Origin: Candidatus Zixiibacteriota bacterium | GTDB taxonomy: Bacteria; Zixibacteria; MSB-5A5; GN15; FEB-12 | Reading direction: 5' to 3' | Assembly: GCA_022570975.1 (NCBI GenBank) | Contig: JACZYS010000103.1 | Location: 1-8,711, forward strand | DNA: 8,711 nt | Shown: positions 1-6,599 of the stretch, piece by piece | Layout of the letters: every line of letters starts with the position of its first letter | Position numbering within the stretch: the first letter of the stretch is position 1 | Program-made: the position numbers and the translations under genes | Notes under the pieces: generated by a model | What the model was told of the DNA's origin: nothing | What the model saw: only the letters and a program-made list of their open reading frames with translations | Database searches by the model: none

Positions 1-799
1 GTCTTTGTTTTTCGTCATGCTGATTTTTCATCTCAAACTGTTCCAGTTCGGCATCAAGTAAGTTTGAGGAAGTTTCAAGCCAATTTTCTTCTGAAAGGAC
101 ACCCTCAGCAAGTTTTATTGAATCAATATTGGCTTTCAAAGTTGCCGACTCAAAATTATCCGATGCAATTTCTTGACCAAGTTCCATCTCCAAAAGACCC
201 AGATATGCTTCGACCACTTCGTTCTTGAGACTTGCTATTTCTTCGCGATTAGTGAGTTCGGCCAGTCTGAGGTCATCCTTTTTATTGCGAAGTTCATACT
301 TGGCCGATGATGGTTTAAGCAGAGGCTGTACAAAATTAAAATCAAAAAATCCCTGTCGGGTGAGTTCATTTATTTCAACCCCTTCAATTGCGGTATTGGG
401 ATAGGTTGCATCATTGCGAAGCAGGTTGGCGCGGACGGTTAAGTCACCGCCGGTGATTAAGGCCTGTTCAAATTTTATGTTTGAGCTGAAATCAAAGTCT
501 GTGTTTTTGAAAAGAGACTTCTGGGAAGCGCCCCCGAAAAACCTATATGATTCATTCTCACTATAAGATGGAAGGGAGCTGTTTATTGAAACTCTTGGCA
601 GAAGAAAATTTATTCTCTGGGCAAAATATTGTTGCTCGGCAACTTCCAGATTGCCGGCAATAATACTTCCTCTGATTGATTTTTCAACGGCTATTTTTAA
701 AGCTTCATCCAAAGTCAGCTTTACTGACCAAACCTTGCCGGCCATAAAAATAACAAGAACTGTGATCGACCAGATGAAAAGTCTATAACTTTTATTCAT
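1..799 (-). CDS. TolC-type outer membrane efflux protein, 3' end outside window
   Basis: The reading frame starts at the ATG at 799-797 and stays open to the window edge, giving the first 266 residues. It begins with a signal peptide (MNKSYRLF, then a hydrophobic run to about residue 20, likely cut after VWS near residue 25). LTLDEALKIAVEKS follows, the usual opening of the OEP repeat in TolC-family proteins. Residues about 165-265 are long charged helices (LRNKKDDLRLAELTNREE, VVEAYLGLLEMELGQE), as expected for the periplasmic alpha-barrel, and the middle is strand-rich. A family member is about 420-500 residues, so roughly half is missing. The start overlaps the end of the permease gene by 8 bases, so the two are probably translationally coupled. 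By family knowledge it is the outer membrane channel of the tripartite exporter encoded just upstream. The transported substrate cannot be read from the sequence. Confidence 0.85.
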   Translation of the reverse strand, partial: MNKSYRLFIWSITVLVIFMAGKVWSVKLTLDEALKIAVEKSIRGSIIAGNLEVAEQQYFAQRINFLLPRVSINSSLPSYSENESYRFFGGASQKSLFKNTDFDFSSNIKFEQALITGGDLTVRANLLRNDATYPNTAIEGVEINELTRQGFFDFNFVQPLLKPSSAKYELRNKKDDLRLAELTNREEIASLKNEVVEAYLGLLEMELGQEIASDNFESATLKANIDSIKLAEGVLSEENWLETSSNLLDAELEQFEMKNQHDEKQR

Positions 800-2090
800 A
801 TCTCAAGGCCTCAATTACGTCTAAAGTTGCAGCTTTCTTGGCCGGATAGATTCCAAAAACAACTCCAACTGTGGTTGAAACAAAAACAGCCAGGACAATT
901 GAATACGCAGATACGATTGTCGGCCAGTTGGCATAGTATGAAATGCCTTTGGCAAAAACAATTCCAAGTACCAGCCCAATAAAACAGCCAATCAGGCAGA
1001 TTGTCACAGCTTCAATTAAGAACTGTCTCAGAATATCAATCCGAGTTGCTCCCACTGCTCTTCTGACTCCAATCTCTCTGGTTCTTTCCAAAACGGTTGC
1101 TAACATAATATTCATAATTCCAATTCCGCCTACTAAAAGCGAAATTCCGGCCATGGCACCCATAACAATATTAAAAATCTGCTGGGTCTTTTTTGTCTGT
1201 CTCAAAAGAGATTCCGGTACCACAACTTCATAATCATCAACACCCAGATGACGTCTGTTCAAAATACTTTCCACTAACTGAGTAACAGGTTTGACAAATT
1301 TCAATTCTTTAACAGTTACCGTCAGTTGGTCAATCTCCGGTGTATTTTGAACATTTTCATCTATAGAAGTAGAAATAAAGAAGTGTCCTCTTCTTATTTT
1401 CACCCCGTTACCTCTTTCCAGTTTTTTATTGGCTGTGTTGTAAGGGATATAAACATCTTCGTTGAAATTCTTCAGTTCAAACCCTTCCACTTTACCACGT
1501 CCAATATATTTGTCGGCCATGATACCGACAACTTTGAAATTCAAATCTCCAATCCTGATTTCTTTTCCAATCGGGTCGCTGAAGGCAAACAATTCCCTTT
1601 TTGTCCTTGCTCCCAGCACGCATATCTGGGCAAAAGTTTGATTATCTTTATCTATAATAAATCTTCCCCGTTCAACTTCAATAGAGGATGAATAAATAAA
1701 AGATGGCACCGTGGCCACAACCCGGGCTCTGGATTCTTCTGAACCGTAATAGATGGTGCCAATTGGTTCATATCTCTGGGGAACAACATTTTCCACCATT
1801 CCTGAAAAACGGGCAATATTTATTCCATCGGCTACGGTCAATCCCGGAGAACGAGCCAGTTTTATATCAGAGACCATCCCTTCTTCGGGTACAGTGGCAT
1901 TGACTATGATATTATTGATACCGAGTATTTCAATTTGTTTGAGGGCTTCCTGCTTGGCCCCTTCACCAATTGAGAGCATGGCCACTACGGCACCAACTCC
2001 AAATATCACTCCGAGCATGGTCAAAAGAGTGCGGAGGCGGTGGGAGGTCAGAGAATCAAATGAAATTTGAAGAACACGGGTATAGTTCAT
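792..2090 (-). CDS. MacB/FtsX-type ABC transporter permease, no ATPase domain
   Basis: This 432-residue inner membrane protein has MacB architecture without the nucleotide-binding domain. One transmembrane segment lies at about residues 22-42 (LLTMLGVIFGVGAVVAMLSIGEG, the MacB_PCD opening). A large periplasmic domain spans about 45-300, and three more transmembrane segments lie at about 305-332, 358-381 and 393-416. The loop after the second segment reads ATVLERTREIGVRRAVGAT, the FtsX-family coupling region that contacts the ATPase. The end, YPAKKAATLDVIEALRYE, is typical of the family. The start codon shares one base with the stop of the adaptor gene (TAATG), and the stop overlaps the TolC-type gene, so the three genes form an operon. 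In other bacteria such split permeases work with a separate LolD/MacB-like ATPase. None is visible here, so it must lie downstream of the window or elsewhere. The exported substrate is unknown. Confidence 0.9.
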   Translation of the reverse strand: MNYTRVLQISFDSLTSHRLRTLLTMLGVIFGVGAVVAMLSIGEGAKQEALKQIEILGINNIIVNATVPEEGMVSDIKLARSPGLTVADGINIARFSGMVENVVPQRYEPIGTIYYGSEESRARVVATVPSFIYSSSIEVERGRFIIDKDNQTFAQICVLGARTKRELFAFSDPIGKEIRIGDLNFKVVGIMADKYIGRGKVEGFELKNFNEDVYIPYNTANKKLERGNGVKIRRGHFFISTSIDENVQNTPEIDQLTVTVKELKFVKPVTQLVESILNRRHLGVDDYEVVVPESLLRQTKKTQQIFNIVMGAMAGISLLVGGIGIMNIMLATVLERTREIGVRRAVGATRIDILRQFLIEAVTICLIGCFIGLVLGIVFAKGISYYANWPTIVSAYSIVLAVFVSTTVGVVFGIYPAKKAATLDVIEALRYE

Positions 2091-3355
2091 TATTTTCCGC
2101 CCCGGTTTCCTTTGCCTTTCATCTTTTTATCCCCGCCACGTTTACTCATTTTTCTTTTATTCATTTCAGGCTCAGTAGCCCTGTCACCGGGCAGCCCCTG
2201 TTCATCCAAAGTAGGATCAATCAGACAGATCTCATCACCCACTTTCAGCCCATCCAGAATCTCAATAGACATATCATTTTTCCGGCCTAACTCAACCAGA
2301 CGCATCTTTTTGTTTTCAAGAAAAACAACCGGCTTTCCTTCTTTTTCAAAGACGGCTTCAAGGGGGATGGATATGACATCTTCAATCCGGTCAATAATGA
2401 TATCACAAGAGGCTGACATGCCCGGTTTAAGTTTTTCATCAGTGTTTATGATCTGAATCTCAACATCAAATACATTAATTCTTGAGCCCGGATTTTTCTT
2501 TCGGGCCAGTGTTCCCTTGCTGATAACTTCTCCAATATAATTGTAATCAGGGTAGGCATCCAAAATTATCTCTACCAGTTGACCGGAATCAACTTTGTTG
2601 GCATCCACTTCACTGACCATGGTCTTAACAATCATATCAGATAAATCTGGCAAATTGATAAGTCCCTGGCCTGGCCAGGGGGAATCCCCTTCCTGGACTT
2701 TGCTCATGTTTCCGCCTTTCCAAATCTCCAGATAAACAATTAATCCGGGTATGGGGGCGGTTATGGTCAGATCGCTGAGCTCTTTTTCTGCCAGCTTCAA
2801 TTTATCTTCCGCTCTTTCAACCTCAATTTTTGCTTTTTCCATGTCACCTTTAAGCTGTTCCAGCTTGGCCTCAAAATTTAGCTCGGCCACTTCCAGTTCC
2901 ATTTTTGCTTCTTCTGCAACTCTTGAGGCTTCATGTTTTTTTTCATCATAATTTCTGCGAGATTTTTCAAGATCCAAAAAGAGTTTCTTTTCCTGAATAG
3001 TATGCTCTTTGACTGCTCTTCTATGTGATGAATTTTTTATCTTAAGTTCTGAGCTATATTCGGCCACATCGGCAACCTGTTTGGAAGCATCAAATTTTAA
3101 AATCTCGGCACCTTTTTCGACCATTGTTCCCTCGGGAGCAAGCCAGGTAATAGTCAAACCCCTGATTCTTGGGGTAGAAAGAGTCACCGAGTGCAGAGCA
3201 TCAATTGTGCCATTGGAGTTTAACGAAATCGTAAATCGACCTTCACGTACATAAGACGTTGGGATATCGTATGAGGTGGAAAAAATTGCATCAACACCAT
3301 AGTATCCGCCAAAAAGGACAATAATTATAATTGCGATTGAAATTAGCTTCTTCAC
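2090..3355 (-). CDS. MacA/HlyD-type periplasmic adaptor (membrane fusion protein)
   Basis: This protein bridges the inner membrane permease and the TolC-type channel. I prefer the GTG start at 3355-3353. It follows AAGGA at a spacing of 5 and gives MKKLISIAIIIIVLFGGYYG, a membrane anchor at the very N-terminus as in MacA (421 residues). A longer frame from GTG 3421 adds 22 polar residues and has a weaker ribosome site. In the shorter numbering, half a lipoyl domain lies at about 59-89 (APEGTMVEKGAEILKF) and an alpha-helical hairpin or coiled coil at about 93-195. The other lipoyl half is at 196-217 (ITAPIPGLIVYLEIWKGG), the beta-barrel at about 243-323 (LKPGMSASCDI) and the membrane-proximal domain at 324-383. 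The hairpin is long enough to reach a TolC partner. The C-terminal 25 residues form an unusual Lys/Arg/Gly tail. It is coupled to the permease by TAATG. Confidence 0.88.
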   Translation of the reverse strand: MKKLISIAIIIIVLFGGYYGVDAIFSTSYDIPTSYVREGRFTISLNSNGTIDALHSVTLSTPRIRGLTITWLAPEGTMVEKGAEILKFDASKQVADVAEYSSELKIKNSSHRRAVKEHTIQEKKLFLDLEKSRRNYDEKKHEASRVAEEAKMELEVAELNFEAKLEQLKGDMEKAKIEVERAEDKLKLAEKELSDLTITAPIPGLIVYLEIWKGGNMSKVQEGDSPWPGQGLINLPDLSDMIVKTMVSEVDANKVDSGQLVEIILDAYPDYNYIGEVISKGTLARKKNPGSRINVFDVEIQIINTDEKLKPGMSASCDIIIDRIEDVISIPLEAVFEKEGKPVVFLENKKMRLVELGRKNDMSIEILDGLKVGDEICLIDPTLDEQGLPGDRATEPEMNKRKMSKRGGDKKMKGKGNRGGK

Positions 3356-3407
3356 CTTTATCCTTTCAAAGAGACCTGCTCCTGTGTCTCCTTTAGATAT
3401 TTCTTTA

Positions 3408-3443
3408 TTATTTATGACCACCTAAATTACTCTCTTGTTTCAT
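3408..3443 (-). other. Possible 11-codon leader ORF before the adaptor gene
   Basis: ATG at 3443-3441 opens an 11-codon frame (MKQESNLGGHK) ending in TAA at 3410-3408. It overlaps the alternative GTG 3421 start in another frame and ends 52 bases before the preferred adaptor start. Its ribosome site is poor and nothing shows that it is translated. It could be a chance frame in the 133-base leader. Confidence 0.15.
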
Positions 3444-3456
3444 TCTACGTACTTTC

Positions 3457-3483
3457 AATATAACAAGTTCCTATCAAATTCAA
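3457..3483 (-). promoter_or_regulatory. Weak candidate promoter for the exporter genes
   Basis: On the minus strand, TATATT (3462-3457) is preceded by TGT, matching an extended -10 (TGnTATAAT). TTGAAT (3483-3478) lies 15 bases upstream and is a poor -35 at short spacing. A transcript would begin near 3450, upstream of the adaptor gene and after the acyltransferase stop. This could give the exporter genes their own transcription in addition to read-through from the two envelope genes before them. The match is too weak to be firm. Confidence 0.3.
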
Positions 3484-3488
3484 AGAAA

Positions 3489-4367
3489 TCATATTTTCCA
3501 GCGGCGATGAGTCCAGAGCCATTGAGTGGGAAATTTTCTTATATTTATCTCTAAGAAGGCGTGATACATTTCTACTATTTTCCTTACTTTATCTTCTTGG
3601 GTCCCTTCGGCTGGAGGATAAATTGGCTCTCCCACAATCAGTTGATAGTCATCATAATTTTTCCGCATGACCAAAGCAGGTATTACCGGTGCTTTAGTGC
3701 GAACCGAAAGAATCCCCGGTCCTTTGGATGCCGATGCTTGCTGCCCAAAAAACTCAATAATCAAACTGCCGGTAGATTCATGCTGGTCAGCGGCAATAAC
3801 TACCATGTGGTTCTCACTGAGTACTCTGAAGACCTGCCGGATATTTTTTCCTACTTCAATAATGCCCACGCCCATTGATTTTCTTTTTTTCTGAAGCTCA
3901 TCGTCAAAGAGTTCATTATGCTGTGATAAGACAATCAGGTCAGTTTCATATCCGGCCGAGGCCACCCAGGCGCCCAAAACTTCCCAGTTTCCAAAATGGG
4001 CTGTGGCCACAAGAGCACCCTTTCCTTCTTCCCTGACCCGGTCAAATATTTGTTTGCCATCACCTTTTACAATTTTAAAAATATCTCTTGGCTTGGTAAT
4101 ACCAAATCTTGAAACCTCGGCAAATGTCCGGCCGATATTCTTGAAAACTTCTCTTGTAATTTCTGAGGCCTCTAAATTTGATAAGTCATCTCCGAATGCA
4201 TTTTTTAGATTTGAGATTGAGACCTCTCTCCGGGAAGACATAACCATGTGCATAAAAGAGCCGGCCATGCCCCCCAATTTATCTGCAAACGAAGCTGAAC
4301 AGAGACGGAACATTTTTTGAGCAGAAATTGCCAGCAGATATTCAAAAATATGGCTTAACTTCGCCAT
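3489..4367 (-). CDS. LpxL/HtrB-family lysophospholipid/lipid A acyltransferase
   Basis: This 292-residue membrane-associated acyltransferase belongs to the lipid A biosynthesis (LpxL/LpxM) branch of the LPLAT superfamily, which transfers a fatty acyl chain from acyl-ACP to a lipid A precursor or related lipid. The catalytic H-x4-E motif is present as HFGNWE at residues 124-129 (His124, Glu129). The second conserved block, AADQHESTGSLIIEFFG at 192-208, and the following SVRTKAPVIPALV fit the substrate-binding core. The C-terminus, FPTQWLWTHRRWK, is the usual family ending. The N-terminal stretch around residues 8-45 is moderately hydrophobic, as in membrane-attached relatives. Length matches the family at about 290-310. 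The ATG lies inside the end of the metallopeptidase gene (13-base overlap), with no good ribosome site of its own, so translation is probably coupled. The exact acceptor lipid cannot be told; LpxL-like, LpxM-like and non-lipid A roles remain open. Confidence 0.88.
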   Translation of the reverse strand: MAKLSHIFEYLLAISAQKMFRLCSASFADKLGGMAGSFMHMVMSSRREVSISNLKNAFGDDLSNLEASEITREVFKNIGRTFAEVSRFGITKPRDIFKIVKGDGKQIFDRVREEGKGALVATAHFGNWEVLGAWVASAGYETDLIVLSQHNELFDDELQKKRKSMGVGIIEVGKNIRQVFRVLSENHMVVIAADQHESTGSLIIEFFGQQASASKGPGILSVRTKAPVIPALVMRKNYDDYQLIVGEPIYPPAEGTQEDKVRKIVEMYHAFLEINIRKFPTQWLWTHRRWKI

Positions 4368-5329
4368 GATTCATCATCATCTAATTTTTCAGGTTGATCG
4401 GGGTCGCCATAGTCAAAATCTGTGGAGTGAAGCTTCTCTTCTTCTTCCCACTTTTTGTAGTATTCTTTTTTCTTTTTGTATCTTTTGAAAGTTGCAAAAA
4501 GAACAACCCCGGCCAAAAAGAGCCATAAAAAAAGTGTGTCCATAAATAAACTTGACAGATTAAATTGTTTCAGTATAAAAATATTGTAATCGTTATTGAA
4601 CTGCTTATAATTTGAACCGGTGGAATGTAAAAATGCGTCTGCAACAGATTCACCTTTTGCGAGCTCATTTAAAAAAATATTCAGACTCGACTTGCCGTAT
4701 TCATCAAGAAAATATTTCACGGCCATGTAAGACTCGGCGTAAGCTACGTGGGCTTTGCTGGCCGAAAAACGGTTAACTTCCTCAATATCCGGCAGTCTGA
4801 TAATGTTTCCGAAAGCGGATGCCTTGCCCAGAGCAATATTATCTGACCAGCTCCATTCGGTGGAAACATACATGGCCAGCCCCTCGTTAAACCATCTCGG
4901 TACTCGGTTGTATCCGGTCCGTTCTTCCAACAGCAGGTGAGAATATTCATGAAAGAGAAGTGCACTCAAAGATTTATTAAGATTGTGAGTCAATGGTGAC
5001 TTCACCGCAATTAGTTTCCTACTTGGAAAAGCAGCCGCGGCTCCCCAGTGAGGCAAAAGACCACGGGTGACTTTTTTGAAATCATCATCGCCGTTGAGCA
5101 GATATATTGACGGCTTATATGACGGATATATTTTTATGAGGTCAAACATTTTTTTTCTGGCTGAGTTTAGTATCGAATCAGCCGACTCAATCAGGTAAGT
5201 GTCATCAAAATAGTAAATAAAATGTTCTTTTTCTACCGAGTCAATTTTCAATATTGGCTTTTGAGCATAAATAATTTGACAGAAAAATAGCGTTGGTATC
5301 AGAATTTGGGCACAGAATTGTTTGAACAT
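4355..5329 (-). CDS. Membrane-anchored MA-clan zinc metallopeptidase (HExxH)
   Basis: This 324-residue protein has an N-terminal signal peptide (hydrophobic residues about 8-20, likely cleaved after IYA near 22) and an extracytoplasmic domain carrying the gluzincin signature. HEYSH at 127-131 gives zinc ligands His127 and His131 with catalytic Glu128. Glu149 in RWFNEGLAMYV is the probable third ligand, the arrangement of the Peptidase_MA_2 family. One transmembrane helix at about 262-281 (FMDTLFLWLFLAGVVLFA) is followed by a basic stop-transfer run (FKRYKKKK). An acidic tail of about 35 residues is predicted to be cytoplasmic (EEEEK, DPDQPEKLDDDE). This gives a single-pass, C-anchored peptidase facing the periplasm. 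The ribosome site before ATG 5329 is weak. It is the first gene of the minus-strand run and overlaps the acyltransferase by 13 bases. Its substrate is unknown; an envelope protein quality-control role is only an inference. Confidence 0.82.
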   Translation of the reverse strand: MFKQFCAQILIPTLFFCQIIYAQKPILKIDSVEKEHFIYYFDDTYLIESADSILNSARKKMFDLIKIYPSYKPSIYLLNGDDDFKKVTRGLLPHWGAAAAFPSRKLIAVKSPLTHNLNKSLSALLFHEYSHLLLEERTGYNRVPRWFNEGLAMYVSTEWSWSDNIALGKASAFGNIIRLPDIEEVNRFSASKAHVAYAESYMAVKYFLDEYGKSSLNIFLNELAKGESVADAFLHSTGSNYKQFNNDYNIFILKQFNLSSLFMDTLFLWLFLAGVVLFATFKRYKKKKEYYKKWEEEEKLHSTDFDYGDPDQPEKLDDDESWRS

Positions 5330-5424
5330 TGTAGAAAGATAAGCAATAAATTGGATATAGCAAGATTGCTGGGTTGAAGGTCTTCTATGAGACGTATTAA
5401 CTTGCTTATTACTGCAGAATAACG

Positions 5425-5445
5425 AGTATTTCAGCGGAGAATACT
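5425..5445. repeat. Short inverted repeat upstream of the metallopeptidase gene
   Basis: AGTATT (5425-5430) and AATACT (5440-5445) are perfect complements around a 9-base GC-richer loop. There is no following T-run on either strand, so it is not a terminator. It could be a protein-binding site or chance in AT-rich DNA. Confidence 0.3.
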
Positions 5446-5523
5446 AAAGTGATTACTTAAATAATATGACATTTGTGAGCATTTAGACGTATATTATTAT
5501 AGAAAGATGAGGCCGAGAATATC

Positions 5524-5535
5524 ATTCAATTGAAT
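5524..5535. promoter_or_regulatory. Perfect 12-base palindrome, candidate upstream operator
   Basis: ATTCAATTGAAT is a perfect palindrome. It is built from the same half-sites (ATTCAAT and ATTGAAT, here overlapping by two bases) as the inverted repeat on the -10 box about 70 bases downstream. The shared half-site is what suggests a second binding site for the same regulator. Which protein would bind is unknown. Confidence 0.45.
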
Positions 5536-5575
5536 TAGACACACATTGTTTTAACTTGACCTCAGGCTTAAGTTA

Positions 5576-5603
5576 TTGACATTTGAACGATTCAATGTAT
5601 AAT
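5576..5603 (+). promoter_or_regulatory. Consensus sigma70 promoter of the Panacea operon
   Basis: TTGACA (5576-5581) and TATAAT (5598-5603) match the consensus at all twelve positions with a 16-base spacer. Transcription should begin near 5610. That places the in-frame TTG at 5608 at or before the transcript start and supports ATG 5644 as the true start of the first gene. Such a strong promoter would need repression, and the overlapping inverted repeat offers a site for it. Confidence 0.8.
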
Positions 5604-5608
5604 TGAAT
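5590..5608. promoter_or_regulatory. Inverted repeat over the -10 box, candidate operator
   Basis: ATTCAAT (5590-5596) and ATTGAAT (5602-5608) are perfect inverted arms separated by GTATA, so the -10 hexamer lies between and within the arms. A protein bound here would block RNA polymerase. Together with the palindrome at 5524-5535 this looks like an autoregulatory operator pair of the kind found upstream of toxin-antitoxin operons. The role is inferred; only the symmetry is seen. Confidence 0.55.
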
Positions 5609-5643
5609 TGAGAATATATTTTGCCGATAAAAAGAATAACGTT

Positions 5644-6195
5644 ATGAACCTAACTTATCGTGAAGATAAAGCGGCCGAAGTTGCTGCCCTATTCCTGAAA
5701 ATGGCAGGTGGCAAAATGAGCAAAATCAAGCTCATTAAGCTACTATATATTGTAGAACGGGAATCATTAATAAAGCGGAGACGGCCTGTCATATTTGACC
5801 GTTACGTGTCAATGGATAGGGGGCCCGTAATGAGCAAAACCCTCAACATTATTAATGGTGACCAAAGAGAAACAAGCGGTCCATGGGATGAAGCCATATC
5901 TCCCCCCGATACAGGTCATATTGTAGGAATTAAGAATCCCCCCGGCACAGACAATCTTTCTGATGCAGAAGAAAAACTCATAGAAGAAGTTTTCAAACGC
6001 TATGATAAAACTAATCCATGGAAACTTTGTGACGAAACACATTTTTTCCCGGAATGGAAAGATCCCGATGGCTCATCAATTCCTATAACTTACAAAGACA
6101 TTCTTTCAGGAGCGGGCAAGACACCCGACGAAATAGCATCAATATTAGACGAGCTGAATAACATTGCCCAGATGGATAAAGCTATGGAGCAATAA
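5644..6195 (+). CDS. Panacea/SocA-domain (DUF4065) protein, probable antitoxin
   Basis: This is a 183-residue protein from ATG 5644. A TTG at 5608 would add 12 residues, but it sits at the expected transcript start. The Panacea domain is recognisable. Residues 10-40 hold AAEVAALFLKM, then MSKIKLIKLLYIVERESL. FDRYVSMDRGPVMS at 51-64 carries the conserved Gly-Pro. LSDAEEKLIEEVFKRYDK at 106-123 leads into the ETHFFPEW block at 131-138. In characterised cases this domain neutralises many unrelated toxins. In Caulobacter, SocA delivers the toxin SocB to ClpXP. No separate helix-turn-helix domain is visible, so self-regulation at the operator would need the Panacea fold itself or another protein. 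The stop codon directly abuts the start of the next gene, so the two are co-translated. Antitoxin function is inferred from domain and context. Confidence 0.8.
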   Translation: MNLTYREDKAAEVAALFLKMAGGKMSKIKLIKLLYIVERESLIKRRRPVIFDRYVSMDRGPVMSKTLNIINGDQRETSGPWDEAISPPDTGHIVGIKNPPGTDNLSDAEEKLIEEVFKRYDKTNPWKLCDETHFFPEWKDPDGSSIPITYKDILSGAGKTPDEIASILDELNNIAQMDKAMEQ

Positions 6196-6567
6196 ATGGC
6201 TCTTGAGCCGGGCCATACTTACATCAACTGTGGTCATTTGTGGGTTGTTATTGCAATACTTCCCGGCACGAATGAAATGGCACTAGTCGCCAATCTTACA
6301 TCCAAACAGGACGGTTCAGATACGACACTCATTCTTAAGAACGGTGACCATCCGTTTCTTAAGCATGATACCGTAATGAACTATATTGATACAAGGGACT
6401 ATGGGAAAGACGACTTAGCTAGCAGAATCGAGAAGAGATATTTTGAAAAAAGGGAGCCTTTTTCATCAAACATACTCAGGAAGATTCAGCAAGGGTTGCT
6501 TGACTCTCCGAACACTCCTAAGTTATATAAAAAATCTTGTACTCAGATATTTGGAAAAGACCGATAG
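6196..6567 (+). CDS. Small beta-rich protein, probable toxin partner of the Panacea protein
   Basis: This 123-residue cytosolic protein has no signal or membrane segment. The ATG follows the upstream TAA with no gap, and GGAG within the end of the previous gene serves as ribosome site. The first 65 residues look like a small beta-barrel: GHTYINCGHLWVVIAIL, VANLTSK and SDTTLILKNGDHPFLKHDT with alternating strands. The remainder (about 70-123) is helical and basic (SRIEKRYFEKRE, NILRKIQQGLL). HLWVV, NLTS, DTT, GDHPF and HDTV look like conserved family blocks. I recall similar sequences next to DUF4065 genes but cannot name the family. A PemK/MazF-like SH3-type barrel is possible, yet the usual MazF motifs are not clear. 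His14, His52, His57 and Asp58 are candidate active residues. Toxin function is inferred from its position after the Panacea gene. Confidence 0.7.
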   Translation: MALEPGHTYINCGHLWVVIAILPGTNEMALVANLTSKQDGSDTTLILKNGDHPFLKHDTVMNYIDTRDYGKDDLASRIEKRYFEKREPFSSNILRKIQQGLLDSPNTPKLYKKSCTQIFGKDR

Positions 6568-6599
6568 CTCTCCTTTTTTAACTGACCCACTACCGAGAA

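Larger units (their letters stand above)
5330..5643. other. Divergent intergenic region, 314 bases
   Basis: This AT-rich spacer separates the minus-strand envelope genes from the plus-strand Panacea pair. The right third holds the promoter and the ATTCAAT/ATTGAAT repeats listed separately. The left part contains a small inverted repeat (AGTATT/AATACT) and a near-symmetric TTATT/AATAA around CTGCAG at about 5407-5423. I find no tRNA-like fold, no convincing coding frame and no strong promoter for the metallopeptidase gene. The best minus-strand candidate is TTGCTA with TATCTT 16 bases on, which would leave almost no leader. Confidence 0.6.

Noticed and set aside
943..2070. Plus-strand frames opposite the permease and adaptor genes
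   Set aside because: They are antisense to well-recognised proteins, with no ribosome sites or family features.
5332..5508. Direct repeats TAGAAAGAT (5332 and 5500) and AGACGTAT (5390 and 5485)
   Set aside because: Eight to nine bases, in AT-rich spacer, not flanking any element; expected by chance.
5608..5643. TTG start at 5608 for the Panacea gene, adding 12 residues
   Set aside because: It lies at or before the transcript start expected from the consensus promoter and has no ribosome site; ATG 5644 fits the family N-terminus.
6568..6599. Possible bidirectional terminator between the convergent genes (a T6 run at about 6573)
   Set aside because: There is no GC-rich stem next to the T-run; the best pairing, TCTCC with GGAGA, has a 29-base loop.
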